A stretch of 64,000 nt of DNA from Myxococcales bacterium. Lineage in GTDB: Bacteria > Myxococcota_A > Polyangia > Palsa-1104 > JAEUJZ01. Shown here piece after piece: positions 16,155 through 25,616 of this stretch (positions within the stretch are counted from its first letter, which is position 1; each line of letters begins with the position of its first letter). Both the position numbers and the translations under genes were made by a program. The notes below the pieces were generated by a model. The model had not been told where the DNA came from. It did not search any database and worked only from the letters and a program-made list of their open reading frames with translations. The stretch is from positions 185,104-249,103 of the forward strand of contig JAEUKB010000065.1 of NCBI GenBank assembly GCA_016794365.1, written 5' to 3'.

Positions 16155-17783
16155 ATGCAAGACACAATCGCCCGATATGGTGAACCGAAGAACGAGCCGG
16201 TGTTTGGCTACCTTCCCGGCAGTGCCGAGCGTGCCGCGCTCAAGGCAGAGCTGGGCAAGCAGGCCGGTCAGAGCGCCGATGTGCCGCTGTACATTGGTGG
16301 CGAGCGCCTGCGCACCGGCAAGCTGCGCAACATCGTCTGTCCGCACCTGCACCGGCACTCGCTGGGGGTGTTTCATCAGGGCGGGGCAGGGCACGTCGAG
16401 CAGGCCATCCAAGCGGCGCTCGCGGCGCAGGCTGACTGGGCCGCGCTACCGTGGCAGCAGCGGGCAGCGGTCTTTCTAAAGGCAGCGGATCTGCTGGCCG
16501 GGCCGTGGCGGATGAAGGTCAATGCAGCCACGATGCTCGGGCAGAGCAAGACCTGCTACCAAGCCGAGATCGACGCCGCCTGCGAGCTGGCCGACTTCTT
16601 CCGCTTCAACGTCTACTTCTATCGGCGACTGCTCGAAGGGGATCAGCCGCTGTCACCGACGCCGACTTGGAACCAGCTCGACCTGCGACCGCTGGAAGGC
16701 TTTGTCTTTGCGGTGACGCCGTTTAACTTCACCAGCATTGCGGGCAACCTGCCGACCGCTCCGGCGCTGCTCGGCAACGTGGTGTTGTGGAAGCCTGCCG
16801 CTACGTCGATGCTGTCGGCCTACTACATCATGGAGCTGCTCATCGAGGCGGGTCTGCCCAAAGGCGTCATCAACCTGGTGGCCGGTCCAGCCCAGGAGAT
16901 CGGGGCGGTGGCCCTGTCGCATCCCAGCCTGGCGGGCGTTCACTTCACCGGATCGACCGGCGTGTTCCAGCAGATGTGGCGGACGGTGGGCAGCGGCATC
17001 GATCGCTACCGCACCTATCCGCGCCTGGTCGGCGAGACGGGCGGCAAGGACTTCATCTTGGCCCACGACAGCGCCGACGAAGACGCGCTCATCGCCGCGA
17101 TCGTGCGGGGCGGCTTCGAGTACCAGGGCCAGAAGTGCTCGGCGGCTTCGCGCATCTACGTGCCGCAGTCGCTGTGGGGCCGCATCCGCGACAAGCTGTG
17201 CGCCGAGATCGAGTCCATCCGCATGGGCGACCCGAGCGACTTCCGCAACTTCATGGGCGCAGTCATCGACGCGGGCGCGTTCCAGTCCATCACCGGCTAC
17301 ATCCGGGCGGCCAGCTCGGTGCCGGGGGCGCGGGTGCTGTGTGGCGGCGAAAGCGATGACACGCAGGGCTACTTCATTCGTCCGACGCTGGTCTTGGCCG
17401 ACGATCCCCGTCACAAGCTGATGTGTGAAGAGATCTTCGGCCCGGTGGTGACGCTGCACGTCTACGATGACTGGAAAGAGGCGCTGCGGCTGGTCGATAC
17501 CTCGTCGCCGTACGCGCTGACCGGGGCGGTGTTTGCGCGGGACCGGCAGATCATCGATCAAGCGCTGGGCAGCCTGCGGCACGCGGCGGGCAACTTCTAC
17601 GTGAACGACAAGCCGACCGGCGCGGTGGTCGGTCAGCAGCCGTTTGGCGGCGCACGCGGCTCGGGCACCAACGACAAGGCTGGCTCGGCGATGAACCTGC
17701 TGCGCTGGACCAGCCTGCGCGCGATCAAAGAAAACTTCGTCCCCCCCAAGGACTACCGCTACGGCTTCTTGACAGCGGAATAG
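16155..17783 (+). CDS. pruA: 1-pyrroline-5-carboxylate dehydrogenase (L-glutamate gamma-semialdehyde dehydrogenase)
   Basis: 542 residues, the length of the stand-alone P5CDH class. Blocks: TPFNFTSIAGNLPTAPAL, LWKPAATSMLSAYYIMELL, VHFTGSTGVFQ (NAD site), catalytic Glu in LVGETGGKDFI, catalytic Cys in YQGQKCSAASRIYVP, and FGPVVTLHVYDDW. The FNFTSIAGNLP and ETGGKDF blocks identify P5CDH rather than a general aldehyde dehydrogenase. It oxidises glutamate semialdehyde to glutamate with NAD in proline catabolism. No proline dehydrogenase gene is adjacent. The ATG at 16155 (MQDTIARYGEP) fits homologues, but the frame is open back to a GTG at 15723 through the whole repeat array. Confidence 0.93.
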   Translation: MQDTIARYGEPKNEPVFGYLPGSAERAALKAELGKQAGQSADVPLYIGGERLRTGKLRNIVCPHLHRHSLGVFHQGGAGHVEQAIQAALAAQADWAALPWQQRAAVFLKAADLLAGPWRMKVNAATMLGQSKTCYQAEIDAACELADFFRFNVYFYRRLLEGDQPLSPTPTWNQLDLRPLEGFVFAVTPFNFTSIAGNLPTAPALLGNVVLWKPAATSMLSAYYIMELLIEAGLPKGVINLVAGPAQEIGAVALSHPSLAGVHFTGSTGVFQQMWRTVGSGIDRYRTYPRLVGETGGKDFILAHDSADEDALIAAIVRGGFEYQGQKCSAASRIYVPQSLWGRIRDKLCAEIESIRMGDPSDFRNFMGAVIDAGAFQSITGYIRAASSVPGARVLCGGESDDTQGYFIRPTLVLADDPRHKLMCEEIFGPVVTLHVYDDWKEALRLVDTSSPYALTGAVFARDRQIIDQALGSLRHAAGNFYVNDKPTGAVVGQQPFGGARGSGTNDKAGSAMNLLRWTSLRAIKENFVPPKDYRYGFLTAE

Positions 17784-17795
17784 GCCGCCTGCTGC

Positions 17796-17809
17796 CCGCC
17801 GCTTGGCGG
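17796..17809. terminator. Hairpin between convergent pruA and def
   Basis: CCGCC, loop GCTT, GGCGG, placed between the stop of pruA (17783) and that of def (17814). The stem is short and GC-rich with no T-run, so its terminator role is only suggested by position. Confidence 0.4.
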
Positions 17810-17813
17810 ACGG

Positions 17814-18362
17814 CTACGACTCGGGATGCTGACGGAGCAGGTCCATGGCCTCTTCGTCGGTCATCTTGTCGAGCTTGCGCTTGATCATCTGCCGCTTGAT
17901 CGGCCCGGCATGGTCGTACAGCAGCTTGTTGATCAGGTGATCGTGCTCGTGCTGGATGGCGCGGGCAAAGAAGTCCTCGGCATCGATCGAAAACGGCTTG
18001 CCGTCGAGATCAAGCGCCGACACCTTGAGCCGCAGCGACCGCTTCACCGAGATAAACACGCCGGGGAACGACAGGCAGCCCTCATCGCGGACATCGGTCT
18101 CGGGCGACAGGTCTTCCAGCACGGGGTTGATAAAGACCTTGGGCGATTCGGTGCGCTCGCCCCCGGCAGCCAGCGCTTCGATGATGAAGATGCGATGGAG
18201 CGAGCCGACCTGGATGGCGGCCAGTCCCGCCCCGTTTACGTCGCACATCGTCTCCATCATGTCTTCGACCAAGGTGCGGACCTGTTTGTCGATGACCTTC
18301 ACCTCTTGGGTGGGCTGACGAAGAAAGGGGGACGGAAAGCGGACAATTTTCAGCAGCGACAT
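17814..18362 (-). CDS. def: Peptide deformylase
   Basis: 182 residues with all three motifs: GAGLAAIQ (44-51), EGCLSFPG (94-101, Cys96 metal ligand) and QHEHDHL (His138 and His142 metal ligands, Glu139 catalytic). It removes the formyl group from nascent protein N-termini. No fmt gene is adjacent in this window. The start at ATG 18362 matches the usual N-terminus (MSLLKIVRFPSPFL). Confidence 0.96.
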   Translation of the reverse strand: MSLLKIVRFPSPFLRQPTQEVKVIDKQVRTLVEDMMETMCDVNGAGLAAIQVGSLHRIFIIEALAAGGERTESPKVFINPVLEDLSPETDVRDEGCLSFPGVFISVKRSLRLKVSALDLDGKPFSIDAEDFFARAIQHEHDHLINKLLYDHAGPIKRQMIKRKLDKMTDEEAMDLLRQHPES

Positions 18363-18492
18363 GACAGGCCCAGACCCTACCCGCTTCGCAGCGGTCTTTC
18401 AATTTGGAACTACGATGCCACGCGCGTGCATGCTGCGCCCGCTATGGCGAGTGTCTGCGGGGCAGATGCTGGCAAGTAGGGATCGTGATTCG

Positions 18493-18765
18493 TTACGACT
18501 GCGCGCCGGTCTGGGGATAGCCGTGCTGGCGAGCGCGCTCTAGGTTCCAGCCCAGGCTGCTCTGCTTGGCGATGAGCTTGTGGGTGGCTGGACCGACGAC
18601 GCCATCGACATCGTAGCCAAAGATGACCTGGATGGCGACGACGACGTTGTGGGTGATGTCGCCGAAGTGACCGTCAGCTTCCAGGCTGAAGCCGAGCTGG
18701 CGAAGCTGCTGCTGAATGGCGCGAACCGATTCCCCTTTGGACCCTTTGCGAAGCACGTCCGACAT
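18493..18765 (-). CDS. Small peptidoglycan-binding (PG_binding_1) protein
   Basis: 90 residues, essentially one PG_binding_1 module: LRKGSKGESVRAIQQQLRQLGF, ADGHFGDITHNVVVAIQVI, DVDGVVGPATHKLIA. There is no signal peptide and no catalytic domain, which is unusual for a cell-wall-binding module; it may be exported by another route or bind a protein partner. It lies 130 bp upstream of def on the same strand. The 190 bp up to the divergent kinase gene hold the promoters. Confidence 0.85.
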   Translation of the reverse strand: MSDVLRKGSKGESVRAIQQQLRQLGFSLEADGHFGDITHNVVVAIQVIFGYDVDGVVGPATHKLIAKQSSLGWNLERARQHGYPQTGAQS

Positions 18766-18955
18766 GTTGCTGACTCCTTGGCGATGGCAAAGATGCTGCG
18801 GGCCTATCGTAGCATGGCCGCGCGCGGTGTTTGGCTGCGGACGGGCCAGGCGCGCAAGCTGCGGGGTTCCGATCCGATGCTTCGGGGGCCGGGGCGGCAG
18901 GATCAGGCGGGCGTGCTAGACTCTGCGTCGGTCCGTTCTTGGTAGGAAAGACGCG

Positions 18956-20596
18956 ATGAGTCAGACCGTTTCTACGCCGAAGCAGCTGGGTCGTTACACG
19001 GAGCTGACGCTCCTTGGGCAAGGTGGCATGGGGGCGGTCTATCGCGCCTTCGATCCGTCGCTTCAGCGGACGGTGGCCATCAAGGTGATGCTCGGGCAAA
19101 ACCCAGAGTTTCTGGCGCGCTTTGAGCGAGAGGCCCGCGCGGTGGCCAAGCTGTCGCATCCAAACGTGGTGCAGGTCTACGACTTCGGTCGCGATGAGCA
19201 GGACAATCCCTACTTCGTGATGGAGCTTTTGCCGGGGCGGTCGCTCGATAGCCTGCTCAAGGAAAAGGGGCCGCTGCCTGCGCTGAAGGTGGTGGACGTG
19301 CTGCGCCAGGCGGCAGATGGGCTGCAAGCGGCGCACGCGGTCGGGATCGTCCACCGTGACATCAAGCCGCACAACCTGATGCTCGATGATCAGGGCAACG
19401 TGAAGCTGGTGGACTTTGGCATTGCGCGGGATCTGGCTTCGACGGATGAGCTGACCTCGACGCAGGCCACGCCGGGGACGCTGCACTACATGGCACCCGA
19501 GGTGCTGTCGGGGCAGGCCGCTGATGCGCGCGCCGACATCTATGCGCTGGGGCTGGTTGGGTTTCACCTGCTGGCGGGCAAGCCGCCATTTACCGGGCAG
19601 AGCGCGGTGGCGGTGGCGATGAAGCAGATCAACGAGCCGCTGCCGGACCTGCGCGATGAAGTGCCGAGTGTCCCGGCTTCGCTGCGGCGGCTGATTGAGC
19701 GGATGACCGAAAAGCGGGTGACCTCGCGGGTGCAGAGCTGCGCCGAGGTGTCGCGGGAAGCCTCGCTGATTGCCCACGAGATCCTGTCCGGGACGACCGA
19801 GCCATCCAGGCCGCAGATTCCCACGGGCGGGTCGCGTACGCTGCTGGCGGCGGCGGCAGGTCTGGGGCTGTTTGCGGCTGTGCTGCTGATGCTGGTGGTC
19901 GGCAAGGGGACGCGGCGCGGCACAGCGGGAACGGACACAGCGCGGGCTACGCAGGGTCGCAGCACGGCGAGGACGCTGGCGGCAGCGGGCGCAGGACCGG
20001 GGGTCGATCCAAGTGGCGCAGGTGCAGGGTCGGTCCCCACGCCGCCACAGCCGCCGTCTGCTGGCAAGGCGGTCGTGGCCCCGAGCCCGCCCGCATCGGC
20101 TGCGGAGCCTTCCAGTGCGCTGCCTGCGCCGATGACGCGAACCAGCACGGGACCGCTGCGGGTGGCGGTGCTGAAGTTTCGCAACCTGGGACAAGATGCC
20201 GGGCTCGTCTCGCTGTGCGAAGGGCTGGGCGAGGTGCTGCTCGATACGTTTTCCAACAGCCCGGCGGTGCGCAAGCGGGTCAAGCTGCTGGAGCGCAACC
20301 AGTTTGATGAACAGAACCTCAAAGAGCTGATGCGCAGCACCGAGGAATACATCGACAAGAGCACGGCGGCCAAGCTTGGCAAGGTGATTGGGGCCGAGGT
20401 GGTGGTGCAAGGCGCGTTTGAGCGGCAAGGCAAGCTGCTGCGGGTGACGGCCCGGATGATCTCGCTGCAAGACGGAGAAGTGCTCGACTCGATGATGGAG
20501 GTGCTGCCGTACGTCAGCGATGTCGAAAAGCTGCGGGCGGCAGAGGTCGTGGCGGACAAGCTGCGCGGTCGGCTGGTGGCACTCGCGGGCGGCTAA
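18956..20596 (+). CDS. Membrane Ser/Thr protein kinase with extracytoplasmic CsgG/TolB-like domain
   Basis: 546 residues. Kinase domain ~13-275: glycine loop LLGQGGMGAVYRAF, Lys in TVAIKVM, catalytic loop HRDIKPHN, DFG in LVDFGIARDL, APE-like MAPEVLSGQAAD. A single membrane segment follows (residues ~298-322, LLAAAAGLGLFAAVLLMLVV), then a Pro/Ala linker. The ~145-residue C-terminal domain (LRVAVLKFRNLGQ; VKLLERNQFDEQ; LGKVIGAEVVVQGAFERQG; VTARMISLQDGEVL) resembles the FlgO/CsgG/TolB-N fold. The layout implies sensing of an envelope signal outside and phosphorylation inside. A TAGACT box at 18917-18922 could be its -10; AGGAAAG precedes the ATG. Confidence 0.92.
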   Translation: MSQTVSTPKQLGRYTELTLLGQGGMGAVYRAFDPSLQRTVAIKVMLGQNPEFLARFEREARAVAKLSHPNVVQVYDFGRDEQDNPYFVMELLPGRSLDSLLKEKGPLPALKVVDVLRQAADGLQAAHAVGIVHRDIKPHNLMLDDQGNVKLVDFGIARDLASTDELTSTQATPGTLHYMAPEVLSGQAADARADIYALGLVGFHLLAGKPPFTGQSAVAVAMKQINEPLPDLRDEVPSVPASLRRLIERMTEKRVTSRVQSCAEVSREASLIAHEILSGTTEPSRPQIPTGGSRTLLAAAAGLGLFAAVLLMLVVGKGTRRGTAGTDTARATQGRSTARTLAAAGAGPGVDPSGAGAGSVPTPPQPPSAGKAVVAPSPPASAAEPSSALPAPMTRTSTGPLRVAVLKFRNLGQDAGLVSLCEGLGEVLLDTFSNSPAVRKRVKLLERNQFDEQNLKELMRSTEEYIDKSTAAKLGKVIGAEVVVQGAFERQGKLLRVTARMISLQDGEVLDSMMEVLPYVSDVEKLRAAEVVADKLRGRLVALAGG

Positions 20597-20653
20597 GCAG
20601 TAAGCCCTGGGTTTGCCAACAGCTTGGCTGGTGGTGGTAGCATGGGCTTCGTT

Positions 20654-21043
20654 ATGCGCTTGCTGCTCTGCCGATTTTGGCTGCTTGTGCCACTTTTGCT
20701 GCTGTTTATGCAGGGCAGCGGTGGCCTGCATGCCGAAGGGGGGACCCTGGCAGCAGCGACGACAAGCTACCTTCCCGCAGAGCCATCAGGAGCGGAGCGC
20801 CGTGCAGCGGAGGAAGCCGCGACGGTCGAGTCCGATGATGATGAAAGCAGTGCCGAGCGCGATGGGGATGTGGGCGAAGAGCGGTCGGAGCTTGCGCAGG
20901 CTCCAGCGGCTGCGGATCCCCGACCGGCGCTGCTGCTGGGCTGGCGACATCGCCGAGTCGATGGCGGCCAGGCTGCGCTGTTGTTTCGACGGGTGGCGTT
21001 GCCTTTACGTGGTCCCCCAATCGTCCGTGATGGCAAGGGCTAA
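20654..21043 (+). CDS. Possible small secreted acidic protein
   Basis: 129 residues if started at ATG 20654: MRLLLCRFWLLVPLLLLF is a good signal-peptide core, followed by an acidic, Ala-rich stretch (TVESDDDESSAERDGDVGEE) and a basic end. It matches no family I know. It fills an otherwise empty 626-bp gap between the kinase and dabA, and other frames are also open here, so it may be chance. The remaining ~180 bp up to dabA show nothing more. Confidence 0.33.
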   Translation: MRLLLCRFWLLVPLLLLFMQGSGGLHAEGGTLAAATTSYLPAEPSGAERRAAEEAATVESDDDESSAERDGDVGEERSELAQAPAAADPRPALLLGWRHRRVDGGQAALLFRRVALPLRGPPIVRDGKG

Positions 21044-21222
21044 CGCGCAAGACTGGGTCGGAACCAAGGTCGCGGTCGTCAGGGACCGCTGTCGGCCCAG
21101 GCGTGTTGGCCTCTTGCTGTGGCGGTCAGGTCAGCGGGCTTGGCTCGATGGATGTCGAGCGCAGTCGCTGGCTCAGCATGTGGATGAAAACTCCCGAGGC
21201 CGGGCTGGCCAAGGAGAACGTC

Positions 21223-24200
21223 ATGGGGACTGCGGAAGAAGAAGAAGAACATCACCAGGCTGCGGGACATAGTCGTTCCGAGCGCCTGCATCACGCGCTC
21301 CGACACGCGGCGCACTACCTGCCTGCTCAGGCTCCGCTTGAGGTCTTTGTTCACCACAACACGCTGCATGCCTTTCAGTCGCTGCCGTTTTATGACGCGC
21401 TGACCGTGGCGGGGCGTCGGCTCGGGGCGCGGATGTTTCTGCCCGAGTCTGCTTATCGCAGTGCGCTTGAGCGCGGGCGAATCAGCGAGGTCGAGCTGCG
21501 TCGTGTCCTGGCTTCTGCGCCTGCGCTTTTGCGGCCCGCCCACTGGCCGGAGCGACTGCCTTCGCCCGAGGTGCTGGCGTTTCTGATCATGCGGCATGGT
21601 CTGCATGAGACGACAGCGGCGGGGCTTGGCTGGCTGCTCAGCGAGACGGAGGCGATGCACAAGCTGCGCGACGATCTGCCGGATGCAGCGCGCAAGCGGC
21701 TCCTGTCGGTGCCCAATGCGGACTCGGTGTCGGTGCGGCCTGCCAGTGAAGCGGCGATGACCGAAGCGCTGTGGCAAGCCTGCGCGGAGCTGGCGCAGCA
21801 GGTGACGCCCCCGCAGCCAGCGCAGGCCGCGCCGCTGTTTTTTCGGGATCCGCTGTGGCAGCTATCCGGCGAAGACCCTTGCGAGCTGGTTCATCAGACG
21901 CTGATTCCACTGGCAGCGGCTTTCTTGGACCGAGGCGAAGCGCAGTGGCCGATGCCGGACCGGATGCAGGGCTTTTATCTGGTCTGGGAAGACATCATGA
22001 CGGCGGGCCTGGTGGTGCGTCCGGCGTGGAGTCGTCAGCTCGGGCGACGCATTCGTGCGCACCGGCGTGAAGGCTATGACTCCGAGCATGAGGTGCTCGA
22101 TCTGCTCGATGAGCTGGGCATCTTGGACGATGAGCTGGAAGAGTACGTGACGCAGACGCTGCTGTATCTGCCGGGCTGGGCGGGCATGTTTGCGCGGCTG
22201 GAACAGAACAGCGATCCGATCATGGCCGACCGCGCCAAGGTGCGGCTCATCGACTTTTTGGCGGTGCGGCTGGAGCTGGACGAGCTGGCCTTTACCGACA
22301 TCGCGCAGCGGCTGGGGTACGAAGGTCCGCTGCGGGGGCTGCGCGACTGGCTGCGCTCGCAGATCAACAAGCAGCAGGCTGGCTTTGCGCACGGGCCGCT
22401 CAGCTGGGCGCTGTTTCAGCTGATGCAGCTGGCCGGGCAGCGTCCGCAGGATCTGTGGCAGCTCAGCGCGACCGAAGCGCAGGCGCTCGGGGACTGGGTG
22501 GTGCGCTTTTCAGAGTCGGTGCGGCTGCCGCTGTGGCACGACGCTTACGAGCTGCACTATCGCGACGAGCTGCTGCTCGGGCTGTGGGCCAATCGGGTGG
22601 CGCAGCGTGAGGCTTCCGCGCTGCCTGCGCAGCACCCGCCCACGCTTCAGCTTCTGTGCTGCATGGATGATCGCGAAGAGTCGCTGCGACGGCACTTCGA
22701 GGTCTTGTGTCCCGACAGCGAGACGTTTGGCACGGCGGGTTTTTTCAACCTGGCGATTGCCTATCAGGGGATTGACGATCCCTCGACGTTTCCGCTGTGT
22801 CCGGTGGTGGTGACGCCGCACCACAAAATCGTCGAAGAACCGGACGAAGAGCATGTCGAGAGCTACGCACGCAGGCAGCGTCGGCAGGCGCGCTGGAGTC
22901 GGCTGACCGGCCTGTACAAAGAAGCGTCGCGCTCGCTGCTCGTGGGCTCGCTTGTGACGGCGGCAAGCGGGCTGTGGTCAGCGGTGCCTCTGCTGCTGAC
23001 GATCTTTGCGCCGGGGCTGGCTGCCAAGCTCCGGCAGCGGGTCAGCAAGCGGCTGATTCCCGAAGTGCGTACCCACTTGTCGGTGCGTGGCGAGGGCTCA
23101 TCCGGCCTGGATACGCAGCTTCAGACGGGGTTTTCGATTCCCGAAAAGGCCGATCGGGTCGCGACGCTGCTCCAGAACATCGGGCTGGTGCGCGGCTTTG
23201 CGAAGCTGGTGATCATCTTGGGTCATACCTCGCACAGCGTGAACAACCCGCACTTTGCGGCGTATGCGTGCGGGGCCTGTGGAGGTCGCAGCGGGGGGCC
23301 CAATGCCCGGCTGTTTGCGCGCATGGCGAACCGCAAAGAAGTGCGGGCGCTGCTGCGGACGCGCGGCATCGACATCCCCGATGGCACGCGCTTTGTCGGT
23401 GGCGAGCACGATACCTGCGACGACACGGTGCGGCTGTTTGATGAAGAAGAAGTTCCGTCCGCGCTGCATGCCGAACTGGTGCAGGCCAAGGTGCTGCTCC
23501 AGCGAGCGCTGCTGGACAATGCGCGTGAGCGTGTGCGTCGGTTTGATGCGGCTCCGCTTGGGCTTGGGGCGGTGGCGGCGCAGGCTCACGTCGATGAGCG
23601 CAGCGCGGATCTCAGCCAGGCCCGACCGGAGCTGGGGCATGCCACCAACGCTTCGGCGATCATTGGGCGACGGACGCTGTCGATGGGTCTGTTTCTCGAT
23701 CGACGGACGTTTTTGATCTCGTACGACCCGACGATTGACCCGGACGGCGCGATCTTGGAACGGACGCTGGTGGCGGCGACGCCGGTCGGTGCGGGCATCA
23801 ACCTGGAATACTTCTTTTCGACGGTCGATAACCAGCGGCTCGGGGCGGGCACCAAGCTGCCGCACAACGTCACCGGGCTGTTTGGGGTGATGAACGGCGC
23901 GTCGAGTGATCTGCGGACCGGGCTGCCCGCGCAGATGATCGAAATTCACGAGCCGGTGCGGCTACAGCTCGTCATCGAGAACCGACCGGCGATGCTGGCG
24001 GCGATCTTGGAACGACAGCCCTCGGTGGCAGAGCTTGTCGTCAACCACTGGGTGCAGGTGATCTCGCTGGACCCGGACACGGGAGAGCTGGCGGTGTTTG
24101 TGCCGGGTCGGGGCTTTGAGCCGTGGACTCCGGCCAGCGGCAGAGGCTGGGAGTCGGTCCCAACGACCGAGTCGTGGCATGCGTACTACGCAGGACAGCG

Positions 24201-24285
24201 CAGCTTTTTGCCCCCGGCGCGACTGGTTGCGCAACCGGACGAAGACGCCCGGCCCAGTGCGCGAAGAGAGAGAGGCGAGCAATGA
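21223..24285 (+). CDS. dabA: DabA: inorganic-carbon uptake complex, carbonic-anhydrase-like subunit (DUF2309)
   Basis: 1020 residues. The N-terminus has the family block PLEVFVHHNTLHAFQSLPF. The zinc site seen in Halothiobacillus DabA is intact: Cys480 and Asp482 in LLCCMDDREESLRRH, then His668 in IILGHTSHSVNNP and Cys683 in YACGACGGRSGGPNARL; the 2- and 15-residue spacings are the same as in the characterised protein. DabA works with a membrane proton-conducting partner to hydrate CO2 one way and accumulate bicarbonate. The ATG at 21223 has AAGGAG just upstream; the frame is open for 40 further codons, but they have no such site. The stop overlaps the next start (ATGA). Confidence 0.95.
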   Translation: MGTAEEEEEHHQAAGHSRSERLHHALRHAAHYLPAQAPLEVFVHHNTLHAFQSLPFYDALTVAGRRLGARMFLPESAYRSALERGRISEVELRRVLASAPALLRPAHWPERLPSPEVLAFLIMRHGLHETTAAGLGWLLSETEAMHKLRDDLPDAARKRLLSVPNADSVSVRPASEAAMTEALWQACAELAQQVTPPQPAQAAPLFFRDPLWQLSGEDPCELVHQTLIPLAAAFLDRGEAQWPMPDRMQGFYLVWEDIMTAGLVVRPAWSRQLGRRIRAHRREGYDSEHEVLDLLDELGILDDELEEYVTQTLLYLPGWAGMFARLEQNSDPIMADRAKVRLIDFLAVRLELDELAFTDIAQRLGYEGPLRGLRDWLRSQINKQQAGFAHGPLSWALFQLMQLAGQRPQDLWQLSATEAQALGDWVVRFSESVRLPLWHDAYELHYRDELLLGLWANRVAQREASALPAQHPPTLQLLCCMDDREESLRRHFEVLCPDSETFGTAGFFNLAIAYQGIDDPSTFPLCPVVVTPHHKIVEEPDEEHVESYARRQRRQARWSRLTGLYKEASRSLLVGSLVTAASGLWSAVPLLLTIFAPGLAAKLRQRVSKRLIPEVRTHLSVRGEGSSGLDTQLQTGFSIPEKADRVATLLQNIGLVRGFAKLVIILGHTSHSVNNPHFAAYACGACGGRSGGPNARLFARMANRKEVRALLRTRGIDIPDGTRFVGGEHDTCDDTVRLFDEEEVPSALHAELVQAKVLLQRALLDNARERVRRFDAAPLGLGAVAAQAHVDERSADLSQARPELGHATNASAIIGRRTLSMGLFLDRRTFLISYDPTIDPDGAILERTLVAATPVGAGINLEYFFSTVDNQRLGAGTKLPHNVTGLFGVMNGASSDLRTGLPAQMIEIHEPVRLQLVIENRPAMLAAILERQPSVAELVVNHWVQVISLDPDTGELAVFVPGRGFEPWTPASGRGWESVPTTESWHAYYAGQRSFLPPARLVAQPDEDARPSARRERGEQ

Positions 24286-25616
24286 TGCCCTCGATGACGA
24301 TGTGGAACTTTGCGGCGATGGCTCCGGCCTGGCCCGCGATGTGTGCGCTGCTGATTGGCGTGCTGTCGTTTGGGCAACACCGCCCGCGTGAGCAAGTGGT
24401 GGTGACGCTGACGCACCTGGCGCTGTGGCTGACGCTGGGATCGATGAGTGTGGGGACGCTGCTGTGGCTGGCCGGTGGGCAGCAGCCGGTGGATCTGCGG
24501 CTGTTTGACATCTATCGCAGCGGCGACTACGCGCTGGAGCTGCGGCTGTACTTTGACCTGGCGAGCGTGGTGGTGGCGACGGTGGCATCGGTGCTGATCC
24601 TGGCAACGAGCCGCTTTGCGCAGCGCTACCTGCACCGCGAGCCGGGCTTTGTGCGCTTCTTTGTGCTGATGCTGATCTTTGCGTCGGGGGTGATGCTGCT
24701 TGTGCTGGGCGGTAGCTTCGATCTGCTGCTGGCCGGGTGGGAGATTGTCGGCTGGACCTCGGTGCTGCTGGTCGGCTTCTTTCACGAACGACAAGGCCCG
24801 GTGCGCGCGGCGCTGCGGGTGCTGGTGACGTATCGGCTGTGCGACATCGGGCTGCTGGTGGGCGCAGTGGCGCTGCATGGCTGGCTGCACAGCACGGCGT
24901 ATCGCGATCTCTTTGAGCATGTGGGCGGTGCAGCGGGCGGAGGCTCGGCGCTGTTTGTCGGGCTGTGCCTGCTGTTTGCGGCGATGGGCAAGTCGGCGCA
25001 GATTCCGGTCGGTGGCTGGCTGCCGCGTGCGATGGAAGGCCCAACAGCATCGAGCGCGGTGTTCTACGGGGGGCTGTCGGTTCACATGGGCGTCTATCTG
25101 CTGATTCGCGCGGAGCCGGTGCTGGCACAGGCCCCGCTGGTGCGGCTGGCGATCATCGGGATTGGCGGCGTAACGGCGGTGATGGCAGCGCTGTCAGGTC
25201 AGGTGAGCGCCGATGCCAAGAGCGGGCTGGCCTATGCGACGATCAGCCAGGTCGGCCTGATGTTTGTCGAGGTCGGGCTGGGGTTGCCGAAGCTGGCGCT
25301 GCTTCACCTGTTGGCGCACTCACTGCTGCGCTACTACCAGTTTTTGCGAACGCCTTCGACGCTTCAGGATGCGCTCATGCGGCGACGCACGGGGGGAAGT
25401 GTGCAGCGACCTGTGCAGGGGCAGGGCGCGTCCCCGCTTCAGCGCTTTGTCTATCGCCTGGCGATTGAGCGGTTCGCGGTGGAAGCGGTGCTGGATCGCT
25501 GGGTGGCGCGTCCGCTGTTGTCGCTGGCGCGGGCGCTCGGTCGTCGCGAAGATGCGCTGGTGGGCTGGCTGATGGGCCAGTCGGAAGCAGGAAAGGAGAG
25601 CGGCCATGGACAGTGA
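24282..25616 (+). CDS. dabB: DabB-like proton-conducting membrane subunit (NuoL/Mrp family), first of two
   Basis: 444 residues, highly hydrophobic. Complex-I antiporter-subunit blocks are seen: LGGSFDLLLAGWEIVGWTS, VLVGFFHERQGPVRAAL, AMGKSAQIPVGGWLPRAMEG and SAVFYGGLSVHMGVYLLIR. It lacks the extra C-terminal helices of NuoL. It overlaps dabA by 4 bp, which ties it to the carbon-uptake complex rather than to respiration. The start is ATG 24282; no other nuo gene is near. Confidence 0.88.
   Translation: MMPSMTMWNFAAMAPAWPAMCALLIGVLSFGQHRPREQVVVTLTHLALWLTLGSMSVGTLLWLAGGQQPVDLRLFDIYRSGDYALELRLYFDLASVVVATVASVLILATSRFAQRYLHREPGFVRFFVLMLIFASGVMLLVLGGSFDLLLAGWEIVGWTSVLLVGFFHERQGPVRAALRVLVTYRLCDIGLLVGAVALHGWLHSTAYRDLFEHVGGAAGGGSALFVGLCLLFAAMGKSAQIPVGGWLPRAMEGPTASSAVFYGGLSVHMGVYLLIRAEPVLAQAPLVRLAIIGIGGVTAVMAALSGQVSADAKSGLAYATISQVGLMFVEVGLGLPKLALLHLLAHSLLRYYQFLRTPSTLQDALMRRRTGGSVQRPVQGQGASPLQRFVYRLAIERFAVEAVLDRWVARPLLSLARALGRREDALVGWLMGQSEAGKESGHGQ

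Noticed and set aside
18674..20731. 685-codon leftward frame
   Set aside because: It is opposite the Ser/Thr kinase, which has all catalytic motifs; composition (His, Gln, Arg) is that of an antisense shadow.
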